DNA of 64,000 nt from Picochlorum sp. 'celeri'. Taxonomy: Eukaryota > Chlorophyta > Trebouxiophyceae. Under the pieces are notes generated by a model. That model worked only from the letters and a program-made list of their open reading frames with translations. It was not told the DNA's origin and searched no databases. A program made the translations under genes and the position numbers. Shown piece after piece: positions 20,046 through 35,000 of the stretch; position 1 is the stretch's first letter, and each line of letters begins with the position of its first letter. The stretch lies in NCBI GenBank assembly GCA_010909725.1, contig JAACMV010000008.1, positions 124,001 through 188,000 on the forward strand. The letters run 5' to 3'.

Positions 20046-23000
20046 TGCCCGAGAAGCTGCCGCAGGCGCGTTTACTGCATTTTTTCCAGACTCAGCCAAA
20101 GTGTTGTGGACTCTGCCTCCATGATGAAGCAGCAAATCCATCAGAGAAGCAGGAGTATGCGTGATCAACTCGTATGACTCGACTGTCGCAGTCCCCATCA
20201 AGTCATCAATCTTTGCTTTCAAGTCTAGCGATGATAGAGATTCCAGACCTTGTTCACCCAGGGGCGTTGACGGGTCAGGGCGGTCGACTTGCAGAACAGA
20301 TTGGAGAATGCGATCTATGGAACCTTGGTCAACTGATTTCCCTCTCAATGCATTGCTCTTGGCTTTTGATCCGATTTCTTCCAGGTTTGGCTCATATTCT
20401 ATAACCGGAGTAATTGTTTGCAGTTCCTCGTAAATATCTTCTAGTTGATTAGATAAATTGGATCCAATGAGCATCTTGATATTTTTCCAATATGACTGTG
20501 TTGCAACCATGTGCACTGAAGCATTACCGAATCCGATCACCCACTGCAAGGCCGAGAGCCCATGGCCAACACTAAGCATACCCAGAGATTTGGCTTCTTC
20601 ATCCGATGCAGCAAATTTAGCAGCCATTCCTGCGATGAAACAATTTTTTCCTCGTTATTTGTGAAATTCAGTCTCAGCAATTTCCACATAGCACGTACCG
20701 ATTGATCCCCATGCTCCCCATTGTGTTGATGTACATGGAAGACCCTCGACTCGGAGCCTAATCGCGATATTGTCCATGGCGCTGTTCGCGGCGGAGTACG
20801 ATGCATGATTCTTATTTCCTAATAAAGCGGATATCGAGGAGAAGAAGTTTGCACAAAGCGTTGGTCTTGTTCCACGAAACAGTTTCTGTATTGGCTCGAA
20901 TTTGCCCGAATGCACCCGCCTGCTGATATTCGGTGCAGTGTGCGGCATGGTGGCAGCTTGTTGGCTACCCGACGTGTGCAGAAACACCATTGAGATTGGC
21001 ATGTCCCTCCTGTAATTATCATGGTAGATGTCAGCGTCCGATGATATTGAACCATCAATCTTTTCAATGCGAGTGAATCCTGTTCTGGTCAGCGCATCTC
21101 GTGCACGTCCATTGCTAACTCCACTCCTACTGAAGAGATAAACATGGTTGGCAAATAAAGCCCTCCCCCAAGTTGCAGTCGCCATTCCCAGTGCCCCAGT
21201 TCCTCCTGATACTACCAAAGATGCATTGAAAAGTTGTATCTTGTCTTTTCTATTTGTTTGTACTGTCCTTTTCACCTTTTTCACGACAGGCAATGTCGAA
21301 TCGGAAAGCATTTCTCTCTTGTTCTTCTCTGAACTCTGAATGAGGACATTGCTGCTGAATTTCTGAATCGAAACTGTTGCCATCTCCAGATAAACGTTAT
21401 TCAAATACCCACTGACTATGCCATATTCTTTACCCAACCTTTTAGACAGTAGGGGCGTCACTGTATTGAAGTTACTCTCATTAACAATGTTTGAGATGAT
21501 GAGGGATGATTTGGTTTTCGCTGATGCGATCGCTGAGAGTGCTTCTGCAAGAAGTTGCTCAATGTTTAAGACTGGTATTTGGAAGTTTGGCTTAAATGTT
21601 TTAGAGTTTCTCGGAATCTCATTGGCTGCATGGCTTGCACTGTTAACATAGGCCTCATAGCGGTACAGGTTCTCAGGATGGTGCATCCCAGTCATTCGAT
21701 GCATCAGTCCTTCAATTCGAGTCAATCTGCCTCGATCTTGATCAAGAGTAATTGAAGTTTTGGACGCCCTACAAAATTTGCTGTTGCGATCTTGGGGTAA
21801 ATGTAGAGAAGCGACTCGAGCAGCGCAGTTATCCCCATTTCCTGACAATGTGCAGACTCCAAGCAGAGAGTACACATCAACTAATAAGTCTGACTGAGAG
21901 CTAGACGTAGCAACCTGTGCACATGAGGTCTCTTCTTCAATCCACAGGCTTACTAGAGTATTTGATCTATTAATATGCTGTTTTCTCTCAGAATTTCTCT
22001 GAACAATCCCAGGGCCTACTGTAGCTTCTGCTAGTGTTGCCTGCTCATTCACAAGCGAGCAAATTCCGTCCTGTGGGACAAACCGGGCTTTGAACGACCC
22101 TTTAAGACTTAATTTTATATTAAACGCGTTTATGCTGTGCAACACAATATCGTGTTGATCCCTCCCTTTGTCCCCCCGCTCAGAAGAATAAAGTGATAAT
22201 GCTCCTGAGACCGCTGATTCAATGACGAATAAGATCCCACCATTCGATTGGGCCAATAAAGATCTCATTTCAACTGATTTTAGCTCACGCATTTCGTACA
22301 GAATTCCCTCTGTGTGAGTAATAGAGCTAACCTTCATCAAAACTAATGGTAAATGTTTGGCTTCAATCCTGTTGAAGAATTCCCAGACCTGAAAACAAGG
22401 AAAGTAAAAATATGTGATTTCTCAAGCATTTAGACACGAAAAAGTTAGAGAACATATACATCCTATATGTGGAACCTACATGGTGTATGTTGAGCCCGCG
22501 TTTTTGGTCAACTCTGAATTTGTGTATATGAGAGAACATTGCATGAGCATTTATGCCGCTCATACCAAATGAACTAGTTCCAACCACTCCTGGATCCATT
22601 GATACTGCTGAATTTTCTCTATTGATATGATGAGAACCGTCCGCTTCTGCCATAGATTGCGATATAAATGGATTCAATCCCCGGAGGTGCTGAACAGGTG
22701 GCTTGGTGAGGCATCCAAGTAGTGACAAACCACACAAAACTCCATTCAGGCCAGCGTTGCCTTCAGCATGGCCAAGGAATGATTTACTAGCCAACATGCT
22801 CAATACAGAAGTCTTCGAAAAAACTCGTAGTAATGCGCTAACCTCGATGGGATCCCCTAAGGCAGTACCTGTCCCATGGGTAGAAACAGCAGTCACCTCG
22901 CTTGTGCTGATAGCTGCTTGATCGCAGGCTGATCTCAAAAGCTTGACTTGGGCAGAGCCGTTGGGCGATGTCAAACTGCTACTTCTTCCATCTTGATTCA

Positions 23001-26000
23001 TGCAAATTGAGTCGACGTCTGCCACAATGGGTTTCTCGTCGATTGCACCTCTCTCAATCAACTCCATCAGCAAAACAGTTGAGCCTTCGGCTCGGCCATA
23101 GCCATCAGCTTCTTGGCTGAATGTTTGGCATCTACCCGTGAATGAAAGAGCTTTGAGATGACAAATAGCACTGAAAGTATCTGAATTGAGAATTAGGTTT
23201 ACACCAGATACGAAATTGGTACCAGAGCCTTGCGTCATTAAGGAGCTGCCAGACAAATGGCATGCGACAAGCGAAGAAGAGCACGCAGTGTCACTACAAA
23301 TGGAAGGGCCTGCATGTCATAATAACAGAACAAATATATTTGAATATGTTTTAATGTCCAGATTTAGAGTTGCTGTGGAGAAAATATATGGCACAACTCA
23401 CCATTGAGTCCAAACGTGTAAGACACCCGTCCTGCCATGTACGAAGCCCCATTGCCAATTATCGCATGAGGTGGAGGTTTGGCGCCTCTCTGGGGCAAAC
23501 TAGTGAGATATTCATGATACATACAACCTATATAGACACCGCTAGCGATAGAGGTGTCAGTCGAAAGTATCAAAGTGGCGTGCTCTTCCAAGAGAATTCT
23601 CACTTGCGGATCCAACCAACAAGCTTCCTGATGAGTTATTCGAAAGATCTCATGATCAAATTTGAAGACATCCTTGCAAAATGCGGCAAATCGTGTGTAT
23701 GATAACCCGGAAGCAGTGGTAATCGGATCAAAACAACTCTCAATGTCCCATCGCTCATACGGCACCTGTGCAATGACATCCTTCTCGGGAAAAATGCTTC
23801 TTTTAGGATCTAAGCAATATCCTTCAGCCTCAGGGAGTTTCCCAGCAATAGACCTGATAACGATCGACTTCTCCCATAATGAGGGGTTTTCACGTAAGTT
23901 CAAGGTGTTCGGGTCCATAATGGCTCCGTGCTCATTCAAAATGTGAGTGCTGATTGCTAAAATAGAGGGATGATCAAAGGCTACTGTTGGATTGACATCG
24001 ATACATAGAGTCCGTGAAAGAGCATTCGCAAGCTCCATACTTCCTGTGAAAATATTATAATTAATTAGATCAAATGTAAGGATAAATGTGTCTTCAAACG
24101 CATTGCAATTTTTTCTTTCAACGCACCAATAGAGTCCAATCCAGCCTCCATGAAACCCTGATCATCTTCTATTTTTTGGCCTAATATCCCTGCAACCACT
24201 CCTCTAACAGATTCCAGAATGAAAGAATATGAAAATTTATTCATTACCGTTTTCGTCGATATGCGAACAGTGGGCCCCTCGACTGGACTATCGCGATCCA
24301 GATGAATTTCAGTAGGTTGCTGAACCAACGCCCCTACAACTGCATTGTTGAGACAGGCTTGAGAACCCATGATCGCCATTAGAATTTCAAGGCCCATTTG
24401 AGGATATATTATATCCATTCCTTGTTTCCTCATTGCATCTAAATGGCGTTTAGCCATGCCCACACTCCAGGGGCCCCACTCAACAGCCAAAAAGTCCAGT
24501 CCTTTATACCTGTTTTGCTCGCAAACTTCATTCAGGCACGCGTTCGCTGCACTGTAGTTTGTCTGGCCAATGTTGACAAAGGAAGCAGCAATAGATGAAA
24601 ATATAATTGTAGATTTCTGTGGAAGCATTCCATAAGCCTCGGTAAGGAATCGGAGACCATTTGATTTTGGTGCCACTACACTTCTCACGTGAAACGGTGC
24701 CAATCTGGACAATAGGGAATCATGAACGACTCCAGAGGAAAAAATGACTGCCTTTGGTGCAGCATAATTTTGCTCAGATTCCTCGTGATTAGTCTGGTCT
24801 CTCTTCGATATTGAGTAGAACTCCAGTGATGAATGCTCTCCTCCGGCATAACCACTCCTTCCGAACATGTGTATGCGCTTGAAGCATCCGCGGCCATTTT
24901 CAGAGATCCAAATACTGATTAGGGACCCTAATGCACCAGTGCCGCCGACTATGTCCCATTCTATCGCAATCGTATTGGGCCTGGCTGCAGTTTCTATGAG
25001 CACTTCCTCTTTAAGGCGAGCTACACATCGGGCCATACCGATTTGCACGTTGTCATGATCATCTTGGATCATGGAACGATTTAAATCCATGGGTTTCTTT
25101 GCAAAATCCTTCTGGTGATTGAAAAATGCGTTCACTCCTATTTCAGCGGCTGCAGACTTGATTAAGCTAATCTCAGGCAACGTTGAAGTTTGCGAGTTAT
25201 AATGAGAAGATAAATTTCGAGATATTCTCCCCATTAATATGCACTCGTAGTTCTTCTCTTCCTTCATGATCTGCACTAAAGTCAATAGATCTGAAATTTC
25301 AGAAGAGCTTGATCTATCCAAGGAGTACTTTCGGAATATATCCATTTTGCACTGGAATACAACAGCCAAATCCTTGATGAAATCATCGCTTAACAGCCTA
25401 CTACATGATTCTTTAACAGTGTACTCGATTTGGTAGAACTTTTTATCTGGCTCCGTGCACCTGTTGGAGTCGTTAGGTAAGCTTGATGGCCGGAACTGCA
25501 TCCTCTGGATTTTGAATGGGTCTTGCCCTGTCGAAGTTGCCCTGTAGTCGCAGTGTACTGGATCCGATGCTTCCATGAAGTTTTGCGCATCTACAGCTCC
25601 GTGCACCCACTCAATACTGTTTAAATGTTTTGATACTAGACTAGCCTCTAATGCTGTGGGATATCGCAGAACTCCCGGTGACTTGGAAAACCCAGTGCAT
25701 ACCTGCAGAGAGCAGTCAATTTGCGGAGGCATGGACGCAAATCCTCCATCTGTTATCTGTTGTGGAGCAATATATCCTATGCAAGATCTTGTAGTATAGT
25801 TGGGTTTGAATTCCGCTATTTGACGAGCAGCCAAGTTGACTTGTCTCCAGGGTTTGATGCGTGAGTTGTAGCCATATGAAATGGTGCATGAATACGCTTT
25901 CTGGACCCCACCATTCTGTTTCGTTCGGATGGCAAGCGTTCCATCGTTGCTTATTTCAACAAATAATTGATTTTCAGTCAGTGGGCTCAAAATCGTGAAC

Positions 26001-29000
26001 TGATGTGCGAGTGCATTCGTGATCCTAGCACTCTTCTCCTGGTACAGGAAAGCATAACAGTCGACTGATGCAACAAACAGTGACGCGAAGGGAAGAATAA
26101 TTTCTGCATTGATCTGGTGTTGAGAGTGCATGCTCAAGGCATTGTCAGATATGCTGATCTGTATCTCTATTCCTGCCGAACAGGACAAGGATTTGTAATG
26201 CTCGCTAACATGGGCAGGCAGGACCCACAGGCTAATGCGTTTGTAAATGACTTGGCTCCGCAATTCTCTTTCCATCTTTCTACTCTGAATATTTGCAGAT
26301 ATAATTATGTTTGCATTTGTTCCCTGAAATGCAAATGCACTCACGCATGCCGCGATATTCTGGCCTGTAATTGGATTTCCAGATCTCTCCCTGGTGACAA
26401 AAGGTGCAAGTCTGGAACCCAGGGAAACGTGGGGATTCAAGCTTTTCAAATACTGAATAGGTAAATTTTCAATTTTTGAAGATATATACTCAGCAGCAAG
26501 ACAACCAATATGGCCTGATGCTGGCTCTGCGTGCCCAAAGTTCGTCTTCGATGCTGATATTGTCGGCAAGGAATATTTCTCAAACACACGTTGGAGAGCA
26601 CCGATTTCAATTGGGTCCCCCAATGCTGTCCCGGTACCATGGAGGGTAGCATTGGATAAACCAGAGGGGCTCAATCCTGAATTTATGACGTTCGTGCGTA
26701 TCAGGCTATGCTGAGCGGTGCCATTTGGCGCAGTCAAGGACGATGATCTGCCATCCTGGTTTATGTTGATTGCAAGTATCACCGAGCAATTGGAACTGTG
26801 AGCAGTGCTCAGAACTGAAGCAATGCAAGCTTCAGATCTTCCATACCCATCAGCGCTTGAATCTAAAGCTTTACATCTGCCATCCATTGCCAACATTCCG
26901 GATTTCTGAAGTGCCACTGTAGTGTCGCAAGATAATATCATGCTCACAGAATCAGCGACAGATGCGACATTCTTTGTCTTGACATAGTCTACACATAGTG
27001 AAATTGCCACCAATGCTGACGAGCATGCCGTGTCAACACTCATGGATGGTCCAGTGCACCCGAACATGTACGAAAGCCTTCCAGAAGCTACGCTAAGACT
27101 AGTACCAGTACTAGCATAGGAATTGCCTGCTCCATTCATATATCGCATTATCAGTTGCTTATATTCCATATGCTGAATACCAACGTAGAATCCAGATTGT
27201 AAATTTGTATTGAATTGAGGCATGGACTGGATGCATCTGTAAGTGATCTCTAGTAAGCGCCTGTGCTGAGGGTCCATGCACTGTCCCTCCATGGCAGACA
27301 CCCTGAATAGCTCCGCATCAAATTGGTCAACGTGATTTAGCCATCCAGAGAACCGCACTAGCCCTCCCTGAAACAAAATTTAAACCCATAATCGAGCAGA
27401 TGAAAATAGATTTCAATCATACATACATGGTATCGTACCTCGTATACTTCTGAATCCCATCTGTTTGGGGGGACAATTTGTGCATAGTCACTGAAGATTG
27501 GATGTGGCTTGGGAGTATCGGCTTCATGAATCATACTCAACGAGCCGGGGCTAGGGTCTGCAATCATATCTAGTTGCTCCTTTTGGGGAATGATATGATC
27601 AGCATTAGGCGTTTGGCAAATGAAATTTACTATGGCATCCACAGATGGGTAGTCATATATTAATGTTGCTTCCAGCTGCATTCCTGTTTTGGAAGAAAGA
27701 CTACGGGAAATTTCAACCGCAGTCAATGAGTCGATATCCTGAAAATTAATTTCTGGATCCTCGTTTTCTAAGGACGAAAGGATGACGTCACGGACTAATT
27801 CCTTCACCAGGGCTGGGGACTTTTGAACATATTCTACTGGTTCATATCTCTCCTCATGCTGAGATGTAGCTCTGGTGCCGGAGCCATGGTCGAATTCATC
27901 CATTAGCCTCCATTGTCCTCTAAGCGAAAATGCCGACTTCAATAAATTGAGATCGAATCTTAAATGCCCTGTAATGGGCGCGCATGACGCAAGGTATAGC
28001 CTCCAAATCTCCGTGGAAGCAAATGCGCTGATCCCCATTGTCGCAAAGTGGTTTGCGTAATCCTTGGCAAGGCCTTCACTCAAAAATGGTCCCAATCGAA
28101 GGCTATAAGATTTCAGACCAAAATCATACCTGATACGAGATAAATGATCAAGCATAGAGTTGGCACAGGAATAATATGCACCACCTATTTGACTCCAGAT
28201 CGATGAAATAGAAGAAAGATATACTTCCGAACATGTCTGACGCCTCAGAGAGAAATCCACAGAGTTCACCTGCGGTTATTTTGAAATCCATAAATATATT
28301 ATCAGAATAACCATCCCTTTGACCATCAGGTGGGCGCATTACGTACCTTGTGCGAGACTATTTTCCGAAACGTGGTGGTATCCAGTCCACCAATGAGATC
28401 GTTTGCACTTATTCCTGTCGCGAAAACTCGCTGCTCAAAGTGAGGAAATTCCTCCCTTAATTGTTCCTCCAGGCTGCCATTATCTATATGTAATGTAGAA
28501 TCCGACAGAATAATCGATACAATAGAATTAACTTTGCGGAAAGCATGCACCCTATTTTCTGGCAGGTATCCTTTGCTTGAGGTCACCAACGTGTGCTGAC
28601 ATTCTAGCGACAGTACAGTGCTTTTGATATACTCAAATCCAATACCCTGAATTGTGTATAATATAAAATGAGAGATTATCTAGAATTCAGGAAAATAGAA
28701 TCATATCATAGCACACAGTCCTTACCTTCGTTCCACCATACACTAGAATGGATGTGGGAACTTTCGGAGTATGCCGAGGCTTGTGTCGTCCATTTTGTAT
28801 CCTAAGTACATAGCACCTCTGGCCGTTCAGGAGGAATTCGTACTCTCCTGTGCATGTCAACAGATGTCTCAATGTTTCCAGTCCAAGTGCATGTGTGAGC
28901 CCTTCCGAGTTGACCAGCTTGATCGAAGGGGCAAACAGTTGTCTTGACTCCAGGAATATTGTCTTTGATAGAGATAATGTCGCCTCATACTGTTTTATAG

Positions 29001-32000
29001 TCCTCTGATGCGGTTCATGGGGATGGCTTGGGATGATGGAGAGAGGTGAGACTGTCAGGCTCCTGTTCCAGTTTATTGACGTCATCATATCATATATTGA
29101 TATCAGAACATCAGTATCCTGATCGCACTTCACACGTTTGCAAGAAAAGTCATTTGTCAGCAATAAATGCGCGATGTCGGAATGCATAAGGGCGCAAATC
29201 AGATGCTCAATACTGCTCAGCGACAAGTCAAATAAATGAGCCTCGCTGGGTGCTACCCTTCCGATTCTAAGGCAATCGTTAAATGCTTCGACTTGGCATT
29301 TGGCACCTGCTAGAGATTCAAGCATGAAGAGGCCGATCTTCCCTGACTCATTATCACGCCGTTCCGCTTCAGTGACATTTTTTGGCTTCCATAGCTGAGT
29401 CATCAATTCATTTTTTATTTTACTGCCCGGTGCCTTATTGGAGGACTGACATGAAATACCAAGATTGATAGCGGTGTCAAGAGTTCTGCCTCCGGAATGG
29501 TGGCAGACACAACCCTCATGCATCGGTCTATCCCAATCCTCATCCCGGGCACCTTGAACTGATAAATGAGTGAATTCAGTGTCCTCGTGATTTGAAACTA
29601 GTAGTCTAAGTTCAATCAGAGACTGTATCGCAGTAGAATTGAGATTAGATCGATTGTGCTGAATAGTCGCAGTGCAGATATAATTCCTTTGAAAATTTGG
29701 GAAGTCAAAAACCTTCTTCCTGGGTTCCTTGAGAATATCCATAGAATTTTGGGCCATTGCAATTGTGAACTCGAACGACTTTTGTGTTGATGAAGAAAAG
29801 GTCAATAAACCATCTGACATCGACAATGATACGCAGATCCTCGGCCAACTAAATGAGAAGGCTTGATTCTGGCACTGCAGCATGATATGATTGAGGTCGC
29901 TGCCTACAGTACTAACAACCCTAGACTCGCAGACCAGTTCAGCCAGAGAAAAGCACAAACCTAGCATACTGGAGATCTTAACGTTTTCAATTTGAGTTAG
30001 CAGCGTGTCTGCTCGTCTTAGATCGAACTCAAATGTCACACTGGGCCGCAGTTGTCTGACTTTGCCACAATAGTGTTTCGGAATCGCAGCTGGCCAAAGA
30101 CTGCTGCTTCTGAAGTGGAGACCTTTTATTTCAAGTTTACGATCATTATTATTGGCACCTTCTGTCTTTTCGATGATCGATGATGCATTTGTACCACTCA
30201 TACCGAAAGAACTGGTTTGACCGAGGGAAGCTGCCGCCATACATGTGCCTTCCCTTGGTATGAACACGGGGCCAAATTTCGTATTATCCTCAAGGGTTTG
30301 CACTACAAAAGTATTGGGTGTGACCAGGTGATTTATCAAAGGCACGTAAGAATCCCGGACAGACACCAAAATCTGTAGGAGGCCGGATAGTCCAGCGGCG
30401 CCTTCAGTGTGCCCCGTGATAGATTTGAATGCCGCGATGGACAGACCATCTTTGTGGTGGCCACTGAAGGCGTTCATTAGTGCATTCACTTCTATTGGAT
30501 CTCCCAAGGAAGTCCCTGTTCCATGGAGAGAATATGTCGTTATACTTGATAAAGGCAGCATTCCTTGCTCTGCAGCCCTCAAAATGAGCCTCGACTGGGA
30601 TGGACCACATGGCGATGTTAAACTGGAGCTCTGTCCATCTTGATTCACGTACGATGAGACGATTGCTATACTTGGGCTACCGATTGTATCTTCACTAGAC
30701 AATATCGTCAGGAGCACTGCCTCGGACCTTCCGTAACCATTTGCCAGAGAATCCAAAGTTTTGCATCTACCCTCGAGGCTCAGAGCATTGAGCCGGCAGA
30801 GAGCCATAGTGACTGCTGGGCTAAGCATGAGATTGACGCCTCCAGCGATGCTATCCTTTACTTCTCCTTGCAATATGATTTTACTGGATAAATGGACTGC
30901 GACCAATGAAGATGAGCACGCAGTGTCGATTGACGCTGCCGGTCCAGTGAGTGCAAAGTGATAGGAGAGCCTGCCTACCATGAAGTTTCCAGAAGTGCCG
31001 GTCGCAGAATAGCTGGACATAGAATTTTCTGCTGTCGATAGGACATGAGAGTAATCGAAGTTCATGCAACCGATGAAATTACCTGCATTCGCTGGAAATC
31101 TGGTGTGATTATTAATTTTCTGCAAGCAAAGGCATTCATGCAACCTACCCAAATCATTCGAGGTCAGAACTTCTCTACATTGGTTGATTGCCTTATATGC
31201 GGCATGCAGCAATAGTCTTTGCTGTGGATCTGTGTATGTGGCTTGTAACACGCTGATTCCAAAGAGCTCGTTATCGAAATAGGATACAGAGCTCAGGAAG
31301 GCTCCAAACCGAGCATATATCCCTGCCGCTGAGCTAGTCGAAAAAGAAGAGTCTGCGTCCCACCGCTCAAATGGAGTCACTGATTGACATTCCGAGCGGC
31401 CTTGCAAAATCTTGAAGGTATCATAATTTCCACGCTCATCGAATGGAAACCTTGAGTCGACACTGGAAATCCGAATTGACTTGTTCACCTCCAGATCAAC
31501 TTTCACACGATTGATGGTTTCGGGATGTGTTTTCTCCTCGGATCCGATTGACAAAATGTAATTCGTGATTGCTTCTATTGTGGGATGATCGAAAACCAGA
31601 GTATTTGGTAAAGTAATGTGGAATGCATCTGCTAAAGTGTCTTGAAGTTCAATGGCTGTCAGTGAATCCAAGCCAGCATTCATTAAGGGTTCTCGTATTG
31701 CGATATCTTTTCCCAGAAGACCTGTTACAATTTGCAGCACCCCTCTGGCGACGCTTTCTCTACGAATCTCGTGTGAATGGTGCACAATAGTCCCTGTTTC
31801 AGATGTTAGATTCCTCTCATGATTCTCAAGCAGAGTATTGTCCCGCCAAAAATCCCCATCGAAGTTGAAAGGGCTTGCAATGACTACTTTGCTCATTTTG
31901 CCTGATTGCATCAAGTGAGCCAATGAAGCCAAGCCTGATATAGGGCTCACAGTGCCTAAGCCATACGCCGATGTCCTCTTCAAAATGTCACCCCTAAATT

Positions 32001-35000
32001 TTGCCATTCCAATACCGGACCAGGCACCCCAGGCAATACTTGTGACGTTACAACCCGCGTTTTGGAGATTTAGCCCGTGCCCTTCAAGATAGTAATTAGC
32101 ACTTGCGTAGTTTGATTGCCCAGGGGAGCCAATCAAAGGTGAAATCGAGGAAAAGAAATACGAGTCGGACGAAGGTGTGAGCTTGAAGATCCCGGATAGA
32201 CTGTTCAAACTTGCAGACTTGGGCGCAAATACTCGCCTGATTCTGTATGGATTCTGGCCACCGATTGCCTTATCATCATTTAATCCACCCGAATGAAAGA
32301 TGGAGTAGAAGACCTCGCGTCTCCTGACGATTTCCTCCAAATCCCCAGTAAAACTCATATCCGACTTAAGCAGCGTCCCATCACTCACGGAGCCTGAAGT
32401 TCTCAAGCGGCCGGATCTTCCTGTGGCGAGAGTGAGGGAGGAGCCTACCCGAATAGATTGGTATCTCAAGGTCAACAGGCCAATGCCATCTGTACCGCCT
32501 AAAATAATGCTCGTCTGTTTAGCTTGACTCCTGGGTTTAGTAATAATATTGGTCAATTTGGAAACAGCAAGTTGTGGGCGGAAGATTGCGCCCGCATTGA
32601 GCGCGCAGCCGTCAGTGCCAACTACTTTTCCCATTGTCTTTGGCGCATGCTTTGAAGCATGATCTAGTTGTACACTGGTCAAATTAAGCCTTTGACGAGA
32701 CTCTGACTTCAGAACTCGATATAGTCCCCATAACGATCGCTCCTGTAGGTTTAATGCTCCCTGAATTTTTGGTGTGATCTGGAAAGAATTGCGTGCATGC
32801 AGTTCTAGATGCACAGCTCGTGTGGGTACCTGGGCTGCCAAAGTGGTGTGATTAATGCATGCCTCCGATGGAAAAACTTTTGATTCCATCCTCACATTCA
32901 CATTTCCAAATCCAATATATGTGTATCCAAGGATCTTAGCCCTATGATCTGCTGGCAGGTCATCTGCGTGGTACTCAACAGAGTAGAGCTGGTCCTTTTC
33001 CATCTGCCCTGTTGATTCAGAGGCATTTCTGATAAATACCGGAGACTTTGTCTTGATTATTGAGCGTGATAGTCGTGTAGATCTTAGACCCTTCGTTATT
33101 ACAGCATGACCTTGTGATAATGATGCTCCAACGATGCTTGAAATCGTTACTGGACCTGATGTCTCCACACAAGCAGATATGCTTGGACTTCTCTCAGTTG
33201 TGTCGCTAGAGTTTGAACTCACTGCAATACAAAAATCTAGCTGGGTTGGAATTGATGCAACAGATTCTTTTGAGAGTGCTGCAAGAAGATGAAAATGGGT
33301 ATCTAACTCAGCAGGGTGGATAGTGTGACCATCGGCCATACAAGGCTTTACCGAAGCATTGGCTTTTGGAGACTCGAGAGCTGAGAGGACGCTCGAAATC
33401 TTCACCCTTCTCTTCGTTTGCATTTTTTTGCCTGTTCGAATACCAGCAGGACTGTAAGCAGCCTCAAAGTATAAGCGATCTGTTTTTTTTGTCTCATTCA
33501 GAGTGATTTCTCCAGAGCTCAATTCAATATTTGCCGCGAGGACAACTGCCAAGTCTTTATCCGATAGTATATGAGGTGCTCTGAAAATTGATTTTTGCAG
33601 GCCCGAGTGGCCAGCCGTTTTAATCATATTGATCATTGCGAAGCAGCAAAGTCCTATGTCAATCCAGAGTGCACCTGGGACGAGAGATCGTCCCTGAACA
33701 TTGTGGTCGACCAGGTATGAGGCTTGAGGCTTCAAAATCACCAAGGAAAACTTTACTCCTTCTGGCGATCTCTTGTAAAATCTCATATGGAGGCTTGAAG
33801 GAAACAGAGGCCAATACTTCAGTTGCGATAGAAGGATATTGAAGTCACTCTTCTTGCTCAAATATTCACCCACCTGATTATGGTGGGAAATGCTTGCATG
33901 CGCATTGGTTCCACCCATTCCAAATGAGCTCGTTCCAAAGATCTCGTCATGTCGCCCTTCCATTCGAAGCGTCAACTCTCTTGAAACCTGGAGACATTCC
34001 GATAGCTCGGCAGAATTGAGTGTACTGCTAACATAAGGATTGATTTTTCGGAGATTTGCTACCGCAGAACTGTTCCTTGAGACTAGGGACTTCGCACAAA
34101 GCAAGAGCCCTGTGAGCCCTGCTGCGCCTTCGGTGTGCCCTAAAATTGACTTAGACGATGATATAGTCAATTTTAGTGTTTTAGAGTAAGCAATACTGCT
34201 AATGGCTTTGACCATTGCACTTACTTCGATCGGATCTCCCAACTCCGTGCCAGTGCCGTGGCATGAGTGCAGTGAATAATCCCCATCACCGGCTCTCTCC
34301 AAACTTCTCATAATCAAATCGGACTGCGAGTTACCGTTAGGGGCGGTTATTCCATTGCTACGTCCATCCTGATTGATTAGTGAGCCACGTAACAAGGCAA
34401 CGCTTTGATGTTTCGCGTCGAACTCTGCCAGAAGCATGGACACAATTCCTTCACCTCTGCCATATCCATCAGCAGTCGAGTCAAACGTTTTGCACCTCGC
34501 TGAATCAGAAAGTGCGCCCATCTGACATATGCTAATTGTTGTAGACTGTAAAATTATGCTATTGACACCTGAAACGACTGAGTTTTGCAGTGCATCGTGC
34601 TGGATACAACGAGCGCCCTCATGGAGCGATACCAATGAAGAAGAGCAGGCTGTATCTGCACCAAGACTCGGCCCTTTGAAGTTGAAAGTATAAGATATTC
34701 GAGCTGGTAGGTAGCTCAGTCCATTTCCAGTTATTAGGGATGCTGTTATGTTGGACCCGTGCGAGTATTGTAACTGAAGGTACTCTTGGTACATACATCC
34801 TACAAACACACCCGTGTTGAGGGCGATTTTTGATTGACTGGCAAATGTTTTCCTTTGCAGGAACAAAACCTCTTCCATAAGAAGTCTCTGTTGTGGATCT
34901 ATGTTTCCAGCTTCATGATCGGAAATGGAAAATAGCTCAGCGTCGAATAAGTCTATGGTTTTGAGGAACTTTCCAATCGCAACATAGGAGCATCTGGGTC

